A DNA stretch of 64,000 nt from Phoronis australis. Its lineage: Eukaryota; Phoronida; Phoronidae. Shown here piece after piece: positions 47,676-59,572 of the stretch. The position numbers were made by a program, and so were the translations under genes. The stretch covers positions 180,842 to 244,841 of the forward strand of contig NMRA01000518.1 of the NCBI GenBank assembly GCA_002633005.1, read 5' to 3'. Numbering within the stretch: the first letter of the stretch is position 1; every line of letters begins with the position of its first letter. Below the pieces are notes generated by a model. The model searched no databases. It was not told where the DNA came from and was given only the letters and a program-made list of their open reading frames with translations.

Positions 47676-48944
47676 GACATATGACGGGAAGGGGGCGAGG
47701 CGGAACGGTAGCTATTGAGGAGGGTATGCGTTGGCAAAACTGGTGCAACAGGGCCAGGGGGGGGGGGGGGGNGGGGGGGAGCAAACTGGTGGCAGACAGC
47801 ACACATATTTGCTCCTTTCGACTAAAAGAAAAATTTAAATGTCTAATACATGGTTCATATGATGGCGGCTAGCGTTTTTGCCACTCATGTGTCACAAAAT
47901 TATGGCCGTCAACCACCACAACGTTTCAGTGGCGATACCAGCCAAGAACAACGTGAGAATAATGTTTAATAGTAATAAAATAAAAGCATTAACTGAAAAC
48001 ACGCCAACGTCGATATACCTATTAACATGAAGTTTATTTTTCGTATGAATTTTCACTAGGCACGTCTTTAGTTTGAATTTAACCAATCTTTTGATCAATC
48101 GATAAAAATCATTAACTACATGTAAAACACACATGATAGGCGATCAACTCTCAGCAGAAAACTTGTACTGGATGATAACAAACTGAATACAGATGATAAA
48201 TTGGATTTTCTCGTGACTCGCTATTAAACGTTTGGTTGTGTCGACAAAAAGAAATTATATTTCTTGTAGAGATTTCATGTAAGCTATGTTGGCAATCCAG
48301 GCTGCATTTACACCGTATCGAGGTTCTGTAATCAGACGAGACAATACATTAAATAGTCGTGGATTAATGAGTTCATCCTGGACTAGTCATCTAACTTTGT
48401 TACTGGAAATCGTCAACGCAAAGTTTTGTTTTAAAATTTTATGTTTTACTTTGGTGTGAACGCAAGATAAGTTTCCAGTATTTTGTGCTCGATTATAAAT
48501 TATGGTTAACACTTTGTAATTCTTTGGAGAACTTTGTAATTCTATTTTGTACTTGATGGTCTCATCATTAAGGCTGAACTCAAAATCCCGAGCTTTTACT
48601 TCGGCGAATTTAAAGCTCGAACCTTGGGGTCATCCAGTGCGAATTTGGACTACTGTGTACTTTGTGTAATCCTATTGTTGGTAAATCGACCTTTAAACAG
48701 AGTTGGAAGTCCCTATATTGAAAGTGTAATAGAGTGTCATGTATATCATTATCGCACTCGAATTACCAAAACATGCACACGTCGAAATTACAATGGCGAT
48801 TATTTGAACTAATTATTTGTACGTTGTGAAATTTCAGATTTCATCGTTCATTAAACAAAATTATCGACCACACCATCAATTTTCATTTTCGTTGAAGTGA
48901 GCTATGACAGATCATTACAGAAATTACGAGGTTCTTACTTTCGT

Positions 48945-49117
48945 ATGTGCGCACCCAGCCTTCAATATGGGGGGGCTCGAATTCCCAACGTTGTGGACCT
49001 TTGAGTAACAAAATAGCCTGCGGACTAAAAAGAAAAAACGTTTCTCGCAGGCTGACCTTTTTGCCCACTTCGCCAAATGGGGAGGCTCGTTCGAGCCCCC
49101 CCCTGGGTGCGCGCATG
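48945..49117 (+). mobile_element. GCGCGCACCC-ended repeat (family E), copy 3
   Basis: Starts ATGTGCGCACCCAGCCTTCA and ends CCCTGGGTGCGCGCATG. It is shorter than copy 1 through an internal deletion. Inner word TTTGCCCACTTCGCCAAATG is kept. Confidence 0.75.
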
Positions 49118-50129
49118 TTTCGTATGGAGGATTTACAAAAGTTGCTCAAACAGAGACGAGATGGCAGAAATCTTTAAAAAATCTTAGAATGTATTTAGTT
49201 TAGTACAACTTTAGTTCTTTGTAAAATGCTGAACGCTATCGACTATTTTCTTGCGTTCAAAATTGAAGTGATCAAAACGTATGCTCCTCGTCAAATGACC
49301 GTGGTTAATAAGAGCCGTTACGAATGGTATAATTTCGAACAATTAGTCACTGGCAGTTACGCTATTACAGATTTTGATTTTACAGATTCATTTTGAGAGC
49401 TCCAGAGATACACGTGGGTACCACCTATGGCAAAGAAAGTAACTATGGTGCGGGACTGGAATTTGATCTACGGCTGTGGCGGAGTTTGTGATCACCGGGT
49501 TCGGAGTATTTTCGGTGCATGTGTGGAGTTTTGGCAAAGAAGGGATATAAGTATCTTTGGTATAGGGGCGGGTATGGAACTTAATGTTTGCTGGTCCAGG
49601 AGTGAGGTTTACGGATTCGCAGGTCAAATTTATTTTTAGAGCCTTGGCCATGGAATCATTTCCAACAGCTGAAGATAAGATGTTAAACCCTCGTTCGATG
49701 CTTTCTAACAATTGTGGTGAGGTCCCCTGTTACTGCGCCATTTTTGAAAAGAATCCTATTTTGACACCCTTACAGGTTGAGATTGGGCAATTAAACCGGT
49801 TCACTAGCCTTGAAATCCGCAATCTTTAAAGAAACCTTCCAGCTGAAGGCAATGATATTGTGGACACAGCAGGCTGCTGATGTTGTCGTTCTGACTAGGT
49901 CAACTTGTTTATATACAATCTACACTTATCACACTTGGACCAGCACCAGATAAAATTCTGCTTCTCATTAATTATCGGCTGGGTGAGCAACTAATGGGCA
50001 ATTACCAACTGAAGGCTCAAAAACCAGCAGGCAGCAGTTGGAAACTGAAGACAGTTGGCTATGGAAAGCCAATGTGCACAAAATTGCAGGACACATAATT
50101 CCCATGCAAGAATTAAAAACATGTCAAAA

Positions 50130-50345
50130 CATTATTTTTATTTTGCAGTACCAAAAAACCCTCAAAACTGGAATTTTCACTTATGCAGTCCCAAACAACA
50201 TTTTCACTCTGTAAGACCAAATACAACCCAGGACAACATTTATCACGCCAGGATAAAAAATTGTCACTCCAGGACAGAAACTTTTCATTCCAGGAGACCA
50301 CGTGATCATCAACAAGTACATGACCTCAAACACCACAAGGTGACC
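50130..50345 (+). repeat. Repeat related to 52640-52880, direct member
   Basis: Contains repeated CCAGGA(C/T)A words (ACTCCAGGACAGAAACTTTTC, TTCCAGGAGACCACGTG) and ends CACAAGGTGACCATGAGAG. The reverse-complement series (TCACGGTCACCTTA, CACGTGGTTGTGAG, GGTCCTGGAGTGATGAG) occurs at 52640-52880, giving an inverted pair flanking about 2.3 kb. Confidence 0.5.
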
Positions 50346-50789
50346 ATGAGAGAGGGCGAACCAAACTGACACAAATATGGCTTTTAGCTTCTTTGTGTGT
50401 TACTTCTAAAGTTTCCGGGGACACCTGCAGCTGCATTGGAAATGGTTATTGGTTTACCGCCCTAGCATATTTACCTCAACGGTGAAACTGTGCTTGCAGC
50501 TTATATCGAGGTGTAATGGGCAGTGGCGTAACGCGTGAATCACTGATACTGTTGCTCACCATAGCCATATTGCGACTGGTTAATGTCAGAAACTGGAACA
50601 CTTTTGGAAATGCCGAATGATATTTTAGTGACGACCTTAATCACACAGAAATTGGAGGTTGCCACGAAATCATTGATTTCAATGACCGTTCGCGAAACTG
50701 ATGGCTTTAATTGACAACGGATAGTCAGGAATGAACTTTCCAGACCTTGGAGATGACGACAAAGACACCTGAATCTCACTGGGTAACAC

Positions 50790-51470
50790 GGTCACAGGTC
50801 TTTCAGGTTGAAATTGTCGCCATTCACCTGGCTGCCCAACTGGCAAGGGATCACGAAGCAGTCCTTGTTAACAAGGAACTCTTCATACTCTTAGACAGCC
50901 AAGCACCTATTACATCTCCAACTATGCCCAAGATTAACCCCAGTTGTGTCCAGGCCTCACTTACCAGCTGGTAGGACGGTTCATGTGAACTGGGTTAAAG
51001 CCCATGTTGGCATTGCTGGTAACGAGGCTGCTGACAAACGTGCAAAAGAAGGAGCAAGTGCACCCTGTTTTATACCATAACCTTGCATACCAGTTACCTA
51101 TAGGTACTGCAGAGCAAAGGCTGGGTGCGCAAATTCTCCGTGGATGGCACGGAGAAATCTCTCTGTCTGAAGGCAAACTAAACAAATATTTTCAAGTCTT
51201 ATTAAACAAAAAGGTCCAAAGAAAGTATTATGTTTAGATAGGCTTGCTATCAGGCAAGTGATCCAGGTTATTGGTGGTCACTGCAACCTTAACTTGGCAC
51301 CGTAACATCACAGGCCACATGGTTTGCTCATATTGTCCCAAGTGTGGCTTGGAGGCCGAGACTCCGCAGCATCTGGTGGACGCTGATTTGCACTGCCTAC
51401 ACTGGCCGTAATCTTCTACTTGATGGACACATAACCCGCCTGGTTGACATTGCTAGTTCATACAGGTTTA
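50790..51470 (+). pseudogene. Non-LTR retrotransposon relic: RNase H domain and C-terminal cysteine motif
   Basis: Frame 1 reads VEIVAIHLAAQLA, then ELFILLDSQAPI (the LSDSQAAI strand of RNase H). After a frame change it reads VHVNWVKAHVGIAGNEAADK RAKEGA, the WVKxHxGxxGNExAD signature. Farther on HITGHMVCSYCPKCGLEAET and PQHLV resemble the C-x2-C...H-x4-C end of non-LTR ORF2 proteins. Stops and frame changes separate these blocks, and no reverse transcriptase is seen upstream, so it is a decayed 5'-truncated copy. The clade is not determined. Repeat D copy 2 starts 45 bp after it. Confidence 0.8.
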
Positions 51471-51514
51471 ATAGCCCTTCTGTCTTTCTGCAACAAACAG
51501 ACATATACATATGC

Positions 51515-52075
51515 GATACGCGGAATAAGGTCGAGTGGGATATTACTTCATGTACACCAATCTAGGTACGTTTTGTATTTATCCCATGCGCTTCGAATTC
51601 CTAAGTTTCTTACATTTTTTCGGCAGATTTTTCAAATACTTCACCCAGACTGTTCACATGGCGGATCACATCCTATATGTATGCACTTGCGCGTTAGGTT
51701 GCAAGTTTTCTCTTGTAAAAACAGTTTTAAAAGTAACGAGTATCTCTTGAAAAGAGGTAACGATGATGAAAACAACGGCAACTTAGCAGTGAACTTGTAA
51801 CATCTCCTGGAAATAGTTAAGAAACAACAATATTTGATATTTTAATTTCCTAGGCCGGGAATCGGCGCCTGAGTTGCAGACGATATAGTATTCAGCAACT
51901 GAAAACTGAGACATAAGTGTCTTATAATTAACAGTTTTGTTCAAAATTTTACGTTTAGGGCCTGGTTGCATGTCGAGTATTAGTTACACTGTTGCAACTG
52001 TATTACTTTAAACTATATTCGGAAAGTTTGATGATTGAACCGGCTGAAGACGTCGAGTCGACATTGACCTAACTT
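51515..52075 (+). repeat. Interspersed repeat D, copy 2
   Basis: Matches 39914-40483 from ATACGCGGAATAAGGTCGAG to GTCGACATTGACCTAAC with small indels. It abuts the RNase H relic, so D may be either its 3' tail or a separate insertion. Confidence 0.82.
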
Positions 52076-52139
52076 GAAGTAGGTTTCGCGCGCAAACGTT
52101 GTGGACCATAAACAAGTAGGTCCCTCAGTACCAAATTAC

Positions 52140-52450
52140 GAGTGAAGTCGTGGTGGTGGAGTGGTAAAGCGCTCTATCCGCCAGGTCGTGAGTTCGTGTC
52201 TAATGATTGCTGTTTTTCAAGTTTGACACGTACTCCGTGTTTTTTTTTCTTTGATAATACTTCAGGAATCAAGTAAAATGCTTGATTTTTAGAGGAAAAA
52301 CAGAAATATTTTCCTGGGCGGGAGGAAGGCAACCCCCCCTTCCGACCTCCCCTGTTCAGTGCTATGCGCATCTACAATCGTGCTTTGCGCAAATGTTTAC
52401 AGACAAAATCATTGGGCCCCCCTTGTGATATCCTAGATCCGCCACTGAGT
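52140..52450 (+). mobile_element. Possible tRNA-related SINE followed by GGATCCGCC-ended fragment
   Basis: GGTGGAGTGGTAAAGCGCTC resembles an A-box head and GTGAGTTCGTGTC a degenerate B box. No cloverleaf forms. The segment ends at CCTAGATCCGCCACTGAG, the inverted end seen at 1816 and 59573. Confidence 0.35.
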
Positions 52451-52639
52451 GTAAAGGCCCCGGCCTTGCGGCCAAAGCACGCCCAATGTACCGCAAAAAG
52501 CATCAGACCACCTGCACTCTTTTTATGAGAGACGACGATCTCTAAGGTATTGTGAATCCTTCACACTTTGATAGAAGGAGCAGAGAGGTTCGCAATTCTG
52601 AGATCGACACTCAATCGATCGCCGTCTCACGGTCACCTT

Positions 52640-52880
52640 AATTCAATTGAATCACGTTCACGTGTTCGTGGTCACGTGGTTGTGAGTTCTTCACGTAGTC
52701 TCCCGGCATGAACAATCCATGTCCTGACATGAAAAAGCTTCGGTCCTGGAGTGATGAGTTTTCGGCCCTGACGCGTTTAATTTTGGTCCCGACGTCGTAA
52801 ATAATAGGACATAGGACCTGGCGTGATAAATTCTGGTTTTGAATTGTTTTTGGCCCAGCAGTGTTGTTAATTCTTCTGAA
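52640..52880 (-). repeat. Repeat related to 50130-50345, inverted member
   Basis: Carries TCACGGTCACCTTA, GGTCCTGGAGTGATGAG and GGACCTGGCGTGATAAATTC, the reverse complements of the CCAGGA series upstream. Confidence 0.5.
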
Positions 52881-52974
52881 AACGTGTCCCGGAACTTTTA
52901 CCTCTTTGACATCCCATAGTATTGGCGCCCGGTAACTTGACCCAGCAGGATTCAACCAGAATCACTTACTCACT

Positions 52975-53990
52975 ATATTGTAGCTTTTGGTGAGAGGTCA
53001 TTCTCCATAGTTGCTCAGATCACCTAAAGCGTAGGTCACGCGTGCCAGTTGAGCAGACTTTCCAAAGAATTTTCAATTTTGCTTCAAACATTTGAGAGCT
53101 CACGAGGATTACAGAGCATAGCTTTTTTCTTGTTTTCACAAGGAGAGCAGCTGTCCAGTTGGCACGGAGGGACTTGCTCCACTTAAGACGCATTTACAAT
53201 ACGTTATCGCAAACTGAATCAGGACGGACGTAAACTATCCGAAGACAGTCTGCACGTGATCAGATTAACAATGGCGAACGCCAAAAAGATTGTGGCGCTT
53301 CATGTCCTAAGTGCGTTTTTGGCATCACGTCGACGTGGAAATCTCAGGAGAAGCAACAATTGTGTGGCTCAAATACAGAACTAGATGGTAAAGTCGTTGT
53401 TAAATATCTTTTAACAAGCCAAAACCGGATTTAGCATCCTTTTAAAGAGCCCTGGAACGTGAAAGCTTGTAAAAATACCTTTAAAACAGGCCGTGGCGAA
53501 TTCATTTCTTGGGGATGCTAACGTGAAAGATATTCACCTTGAATACTGCAAGAATTTCTAGAAAAAATCGTCAGATACTCCGCTAATTTGGAAACACAGA
53601 TTTCAAATTCTCCAACCCTAATAATAGATATGCGCGCATGCACTCAAAGAAATACCCAGTAAAAGTTTCCCAAGTATCGTTTTTTTACATCAAAGGTCAA
53701 AGGTCATATTTTTCATGTATTAGGTAATTTGTTACTTCTATGTTTTGGCATACCTAATAAGGAGACGGGCTTTGCCTTTTGGGAGAAAAATCGAAGAAAT
53801 GGCAAGCTGACAGGTCGTTTTTTGACATTCGAAACTAAAGGGAAATGCTTTGACATTAACAGAAATTCAAAATCTTTACGAAGAAACCGTAAAAATTCCT
53901 GGTGAAAAGTTTGACTCCTGTTTTAATAGCAGTGAACCACTTTTGAATAAAACAATTTAGTCTGTTTTTCACGTTCCATGCCACTTAATG
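52975..53990 (+). repeat. Repeats A and B joined without element C
   Basis: A-type words (AGCGTAGGTCACGCGTGCC, ACCGGATTTAGCATCCTTTT) run directly into B-type words (GGAACGTGAAAGCTTGTAAAAA, AATGCGCGCATGCACTCAAAG type at 53628-53648). Compared with 26455-28800 this is an empty version of the composite, plus about 200 bp of extra sequence inside A (53120-53380). Confidence 0.65.
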
Positions 53991-55118
53991 TATCCCGTTG
54001 ATTTTGGAGGTTTTGATTTCGCTTTGACCTATTTAGCGCTGTGTTGGACTTAGGTAACGTACTACAATACAAATAGTTTTTGAGCCACGGCTGCGCACCT
54101 GAAGTTTGTAGCGCGTGTGAAGATTACATTAGCTTGATTATTTCAATCTATTCTGATTAAAAGAATTCCAGTTATTGACCTTTTGAGCCATTTGTTGCTT
54201 AGCCGTGGCCTTTTTAAAACCTCTCCTACAAATAAGCGGGAAGTTGATGTTCAGCAGAAAAATCAGGTACCCTCAGACACCTCAGAACTTAATTGATTGA
54301 TTCCTACCCTTCACTTGATTTTTAAAAATTCAAAGCAATCGCATCCGAATAGTGACTTTGCGGTGAAAATTGCTGATTTATTTTATGTTGTTCGTTTTTA
54401 TGTTGCTCGTCGCACTTGCAATAGTTGTTAGAAGATTGAAAATTTCACCCTCTAATCACTTCTATTGAACTTTGTGTATGTTTTTTGAAGTCTTTAGTCA
54501 AGCAAGGTCTTAATGTTTCCAGACAGTGTACTTTCTGTGGAAAAGAAAGTGAACCTGAATGGACCTAGTTTTTCAATCTTAAACCAACAAAAAGAAACGT
54601 TTTGCCAAGTAATGGGGTATTATCGTTTCGGATTATTGTTGAATGGGATATTAACTTTGAATAGAACTAAAACAACAACATCTGTAGTGTCTTTATTCGC
54701 TGTCTTTACTAATTAAATGAGCTAAAATACTCTTGTCATTAATGTAATGGGATTTAGCTCCGAGAGCAAATCGTTTGGCTGCGACCACGGGAGTTCAGGT
54801 TCAATTTTTTGCTGAGGCTGCAGATAATGTTTCTTTAAAGACAGCCTCCAGCGGCTAAAACACCTTTTTGACACCAGAAACCAAGTATTGTTTACAAAAA
54901 CTATTGTTTTTGCTTCTTACATACCACAGGAAGCAATTAATTGCGACGCAAATTACACCGCTCATAATTCGTAGCCCCTTCGAGTGCCCCAGAAAGAATC
55001 TCAGCCAATCAGCGTAAAATAGTTCATGTGACATCATCGTGGGCACGAAATTACTAGAAAGCCACACAGGTGAGTGTCATTTCTTGGAGGTTCTATACTT
55101 GTCGATCTCTGGGCTAAA

Positions 55119-55328
55119 ATGCCTCTTTGCGTGGTGTGCGGGTGTAGCAATGTCAGCGGCAATGGCATACATTTGCACAACTTCCTACCGATCCCGTCGT
55201 GTGCCGTGTGTGGAATAGATCGGTATCCACGACAAGGACTGGCGACAAAGTTCTCAATCAGCTGGATCTGTTCTAGATTAGGTGCAAAGTTGTATACAAA
55301 ATCTACAGCTTTGCGCCGATGTGGGTAA
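55119..55328 (+). pseudogene. THAP-domain-like start, probably degenerate
   Basis: The frame from ATG 55119 begins MPLCVVCGCSNVSGNGIHLH NF. This fits the N-terminal THAP zinc-finger pattern (C-x4-C, N, then H-x-FP), and WICSRLG further on recalls the ICSxHF block. The final C-x2-H ligands are not intact and the frame ends after 69 residues. It could be a relic of a P-element-like transposase or the first exon of a THAP gene. A CCAAT (55003) and a TGACATCA (55029) sit upstream. No downstream exon was found. Confidence 0.4.
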
Positions 55329-55468
55329 AAATGACTTAATAAAATCTGATACAAAAGTCATTTAAAAACTACACCGCTCTTCTTTGATTAAACCGAATTA
55401 TTTACCGGTGTTGGAAAAATTGGCGTTCTACCGCTCATCTACTGCTAAAATTGAAGTGCGCTGATACG

Positions 55469-55617
55469 CCGTAAAATGTAACAATTTCGTAAAATGTACA
55501 TTTTACGTTGCTATGCCTCTCCTAAAATGTAACAATTACAACTTGTTACATTTTATGTAATTGTTACAATTTACGTCGAAAACACATGCGATAAATGTAC
55601 CAATGCTACATTTTACA
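55469..55617. repeat. Palindromic GTAAAATGTAAC repeat, copy 1
   Basis: Several inverted copies of TAAAATGTAACAA, including the perfect palindrome CGTAAAATGTACATTTTACG at 55488-55507. A related cluster in the opposite direction lies at 57855-57985. Confidence 0.75.
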
Positions 55618-56384
55618 AAAGTGACGTCATATTTCATGAGTTTGCATGGTATTTGTCACACGGAGGAAAACGGTTCAAACACTTAACGCCTTCTTTCTCG
55701 GATTGTTTGAATGAAATTCTATCAAATGTGCCAGCTCGAATTTATAGATGTGTCCCTATGTGCTTTCCATGAGTAATGTCTTGGTACACTAAAAAATGTA
55801 CCACGCACATTTTCAACTACAGACGAAAGGAGTTTCCAGAATCACGTAAAAAGTTTTTATTGTTAAAGCGTTATTGCAATCTTTTGTTGGGGATCGCACG
55901 TGATAAACCTATTGTGTATCCGGCATTACATTAAACACACTTCCCTTGGTTACCACTGCAGAAACAATGACATCCCATTTTGGCTAACATTTATCGTATC
56001 TCTTCGGGACTGAACAAACGACAGTAATATTTTTTTCACCGAGAATTCAATTTCGGAAGACAATTTGATAGAAAAAACATCCGTTTTCATCCATGATAGT
56101 TTGATTTTTTTCAGCCAGTGTTTTATTGCCTTGGAGTCATCGCTAATGCTCCACACAAAAAGAGCAAGACCAAAGTTTCTGATGCCGACGGGTTCTGTCT
56201 ACCACCTTAATTACCAATGACAATTTCTTAAAGAGATTGTGGTAGGAGGAAATAAAAGCACGTATATATTTGCAGGCAGGTAGACAGATTTTGCAAGAGC
56301 AACACCAAATGATCGCCTTTGAGAAGGGCGATCCAATAGTTTAAAGAAGAAGTGTCATAGTAACGTGTTTTAAACAGCTTCAAG

Positions 56385-56640
56385 AGGCATGGAACGCGAA
56401 AGCTCGTCAAAAATACCTTTTAAACAATTCCTGACGAAAGTATCATCTCGCAACGTCTAATACTGCGTAATAAACCTTCCCCTGTGAGGAAATTTTCTGA
56501 AAAAACGCAAAATTCCCGATTTTTGAAATACGCGCGAAGGAAAAACTGTGGTTACCACATAGTTTCTAATCTCCCTCCCTTCTATGTTAAATGCGCATTT
56601 GATATGTTTACCCTTTTGCTACATCGCATGTAAAGCGCTT
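56385..56640 (+). repeat. Interspersed repeat B, copy
   Basis: Shares GAACGCGAAAGCTCGTCAAA, CCTTCCCCTGTGAGGAA and GTTTCTAATCTCCCTCCC with 28245-28800. No repeat A or element C lies directly upstream. Confidence 0.7.
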
Positions 56641-57394
56641 ACTAAACATCGCTGACTTCGACGTTGGCGGTTTTTGTTCCATATAGCCCACATTCAATGA
56701 AACCTAGTTCAAATCAGTCAGTTAAATCACCTTGTTCTTCCTAGAATATTGGGGCCTATTCCACACAAAATTGTTGGATGTTTTGTATGTCCGTTACCAG
56801 CTGTTCTAATGACCATAGCCGACTAGTCACCATTTCTCGAAGAATGTCTGCCTCCAGAGTTTAACTTAACGCAATTTTTTAACTTACACCACGAGCTCCA
56901 GTTTTTTGAAAAGGACTTTTCAACAAGAGACAAACATGATAACACGGTGGGTATCCTCACGTTTAGATGTATGTCGGAAGTAATAGATTACAGCCTGAAT
57001 TCAGTTCTTCGTGGCAAACTATAGAACCACAAGTTTTCAACAGAATGCTTGCCGATAGTTCAGAGAAAATCAATTTTTGAAGTGGCGCACGCCTAAACAA
57101 GGTTTTAAATCTCAACCTCCCCATTTCCAAAAAGTAGGCCTACTCTGCATCCACATCTGTCAAAACGTTAGGCTGAACATAGGAACCCATTTAAAATCCA
57201 TTTGAAATAGCACTGTCCATTATGGGAAGCCCGGTGAAAACACTGAACCATAAATGAGATGATTTTAAAATCTTTGAGGACCATGGTATATTAGCACTTT
57301 GCTGAAGCATATACTGTGTATTGCTCGTGTCCTCGTTAAATAAGTTAAAAAAACATTAATAATGATAATAATAATGATACCGATATCGATAACA

Positions 57395-57485
57395 ATTCTT
57401 AGTAGTGAAAGTAGTAGTAGTGATGTCAGTAGTAGTAGTAATGGTAGTATTAGCAGTAATAGTAGTAATAGTAATGTAATAATAG
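57395..57485. repeat. AGT-rich trinucleotide tract
   Basis: Imperfect AGT/AAT triplets, giving Ser/Asn-rich artefactual frames. Confidence 0.85.
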
Positions 57486-57854
57486 TAAAAATGACGACGG
57501 GTTGCCAGATTCATGCTGTGTCAGCCCGGAGGCATTCCTATGGAAAAGGTATACGAGAAGTGCCGCCCAAAAGAGTGTTTTTACAGTAAAAATACTCTCC
57601 AAAATGATGTCATTTTTGACAAAATACTCTCTGAATTTCTGGAACACGACTGTGCGAAAATGTGAATTTTTACACAGAAATAGTCTTTAAATTGGTAATT
57701 TTTTGTCCGAGCCCACTCTCTAAACGGGTAGGTATCCAAATTTTTCAAGCGGCACCCCTCGTCCAAATATACTCAAGTACGCCCCGGCCGTGTCAGATAC
57801 CACTTGTTCTTGATTTTGGTCGTTTTCTTTGTAATATGACGTTGGTTTCGTAAA

Positions 57855-57985
57855 ATCTAACAATGGTACATTTCTTGCATGTGCATTCGACGTAAAATTC
57901 AACAACAACGTAAAATGTAACAACTTGTTACATTTTAAGAGAGGCTTAGCAACCTAAAATGTAACAATGACATAAAATATAACAG
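57855..57985. repeat. Palindromic GTAAAATGTAAC repeat, copy 2
   Basis: Contains the perfect 27-nt inverted repeat TAAAATGTAACAA-C-TTGTTACATTTTA at 57911-57937, and AGAGAGGCTTAGCAACC, matching the reverse of GGTTGCTATGCCTCTC-like sequence in copy 1. Confidence 0.75.
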
Positions 57986-57987
57986 TT

Positions 57988-58308
57988 GCTAGTCACATGA
58001 ATGTTATCGTGTTGTTCATAATCTCCGCCTTCATCGTCATGATCGTCGTCGTCGTTGTCCTCCCCATCGTCCTGTTTTCGCGTAATTTCGCCAAGTGTCG
58101 CTCCTCCGAGCGCTCTCGCACTGTTGCCAGTTTACCGGGTGCGTGAACAAGACTGCAGGGTATTTCTTACTGATTTGTTCGCTAGTCACATGAATGTTAT
58201 CGTGTTGTTCATAATCTCCGCCTTCATCGTCATGATCGTCGTCGTCGTCCTCCCCATCGTCCTGTTTTCGCGTAATTTCGCCAAGTGTCGCTCCTCCGAG
58301 CGCTCTCG
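57988..58308 (+). repeat. Tandem duplication of a 130-bp segment
   Basis: 57988-58118 and 58181-58308 are identical except for one GTT triplet missing in the second, separated by 62 bp. The shared block starts GCTAGTCACATGAATGTTAT and ends CTCCGAGCGCTCTCG. Confidence 0.95.
57997..58146 (+). CDS. Small open frame with one membrane helix, copy 1 (uncertain)
   Basis: Forty-nine codons from ATG to TGA. It begins MNVIVLFIISAFIVMIVVVV, then VLPIVLF and a basic SRNFAKCRSSERSR segment: a hydrophobic helix followed by positive residues, the pattern of a membrane-anchored peptide or of a membrane exon. The second copy (58190-58393) keeps the helix and basic segment but has a different end. No homology is recognised. 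The CGTCGT repeat could produce the Val run by chance. Confidence 0.25.
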   Translation: MNVIVLFIISAFIVMIVVVVVLPIVLFSRNFAKCRSSERSRTVASLPGA

Positions 58309-58393
58309 TTCTGTTTTTTACTCACAGATTAGATGTGGCCTCCGGGCTTGGGTTGAACTGGTAGCTTGTTATTGCTTAAACCTGGCTCACTAA
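58190..58393 (+). CDS. Small open frame with one membrane helix, copy 2 (uncertain)
   Basis: Sixty-seven codons. The helix and basic segment match copy 1 minus one Val, then it continues FYSQIRCGLRAWVELVACYC to a different C-terminus outside the duplicated block. That the reading frame survives in both copies is the only support. Confidence 0.25.
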   Translation: MNVIVLFIISAFIVMIVVVVLPIVLFSRNFAKCRSSERSRSVFYSQIRCGLRAWVELVACYCLNLAH

Positions 58394-59110
58394 TTTGGTC
58401 TGACCTTCAGGCGGGGCATAGTGCACCAAACATCTACGAGCAATAACAAAGTTTGAATTCTTCACAGGTAAGTTATTCAGGTAAAAATTTAGTCTTTTTC
58501 ACAGAAGACGGATTCATAGCAGTTGGAGGAATTTAATTCGAAGGGAATCTGGAAGCCAGAAAACGCCATCTGAGCGGCACATTTTGAAAATAAAAATTTT
58601 GTTTGTACTTTCCAAGAAGTTCAACCCACATTGTTTGGGCTAGGGGTAGGCTTTGTGAGTCTCCTCCTAAAACCCTTCCCAGGGATACGTCCACAGAAGG
58701 TTTATACAGGACATGACACAAACAGATTCTTTATAAAATGGTACCTTTTCAAACAAGAAAAATGCTACCAGAAGCCTTTCTCATATATACAACAGGTTTC
58801 ACTCCGAGAGCTCAAAACACTGCACATGGTACATTTTACTACTGCAGAAGCGTTTTTAATACGAAGACTGTAATTTTCAAACTTTGCTAGCTAGAGATTC
58901 ACTTTTGCAACACAAGATCTCTGAGGACTTCTTCAGGCTGTCCACGAACAGAGCCACTACAAAAGGTTAATTTTATGGAATTAACCCTCATGACTCCCGT
59001 CCTCGGGCCACAAATCTTTGTTAGTTTGAGTCTTAACCAATGGATCTTTTTGAGTCACTATCTAAATGGGTAGAGATTCTCTCTGTACTAAATTATCCAT
59101 CAAACTAAAG

Positions 59111-59560
59111 CTTAGGGCCCATTCGGGACACTTCTCGGGTATTTTTGTAGCTATAAATTTACCCTCAGAACATCCAGAACACCTTAGGTATTTTCGTAGT
59201 AAAAGATTTCCTGTCCAAACATCTAGAATACCGTGGGTATTTTGATAACCTCAAATATCTCCTCGGAGATGAAAGTTATCTGGGTGGGCACAGTCTTCCA
59301 AAATATACAAGTAGGCTGACTGAAGTTTGTACACGCGCAGATAGCGTTCACTTTTAGGTGAAATTTTAGGTTACGAAAATACCCGAGGTATTCCGGATGC
59401 CCTCACTGAGAGGTGGGTATTTATGATACGTTCTCAAACTCCGGTCATTATGACCAATCGTTCTCCAGTTTGACAGTCACGCAAGTTAAATTCACCTCCG
59501 CAGAGAAATTTGAAGCTACGAAAATAGCCAAGACGTTTCGAATGGGTTAGGGCCCTCAAG
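59111..59560. mobile_element. Foldback element with GGGTATTTT words
   Basis: Ends CTTAGGGCCCATTCGGGAC and CGAATGGGTTAGGGCCCTCAAG are inverted. Internally, CTCGGGTATTTTTGTAGCT faces GCTACGAAAATAGCC, and CCGTGGGTATTTTGATAACC faces GGTTACGAAAATACCCGAGG. It has several nested hairpin units. Confidence 0.65.
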
Positions 59561-59572
59561 TTGTGCAGAGGC

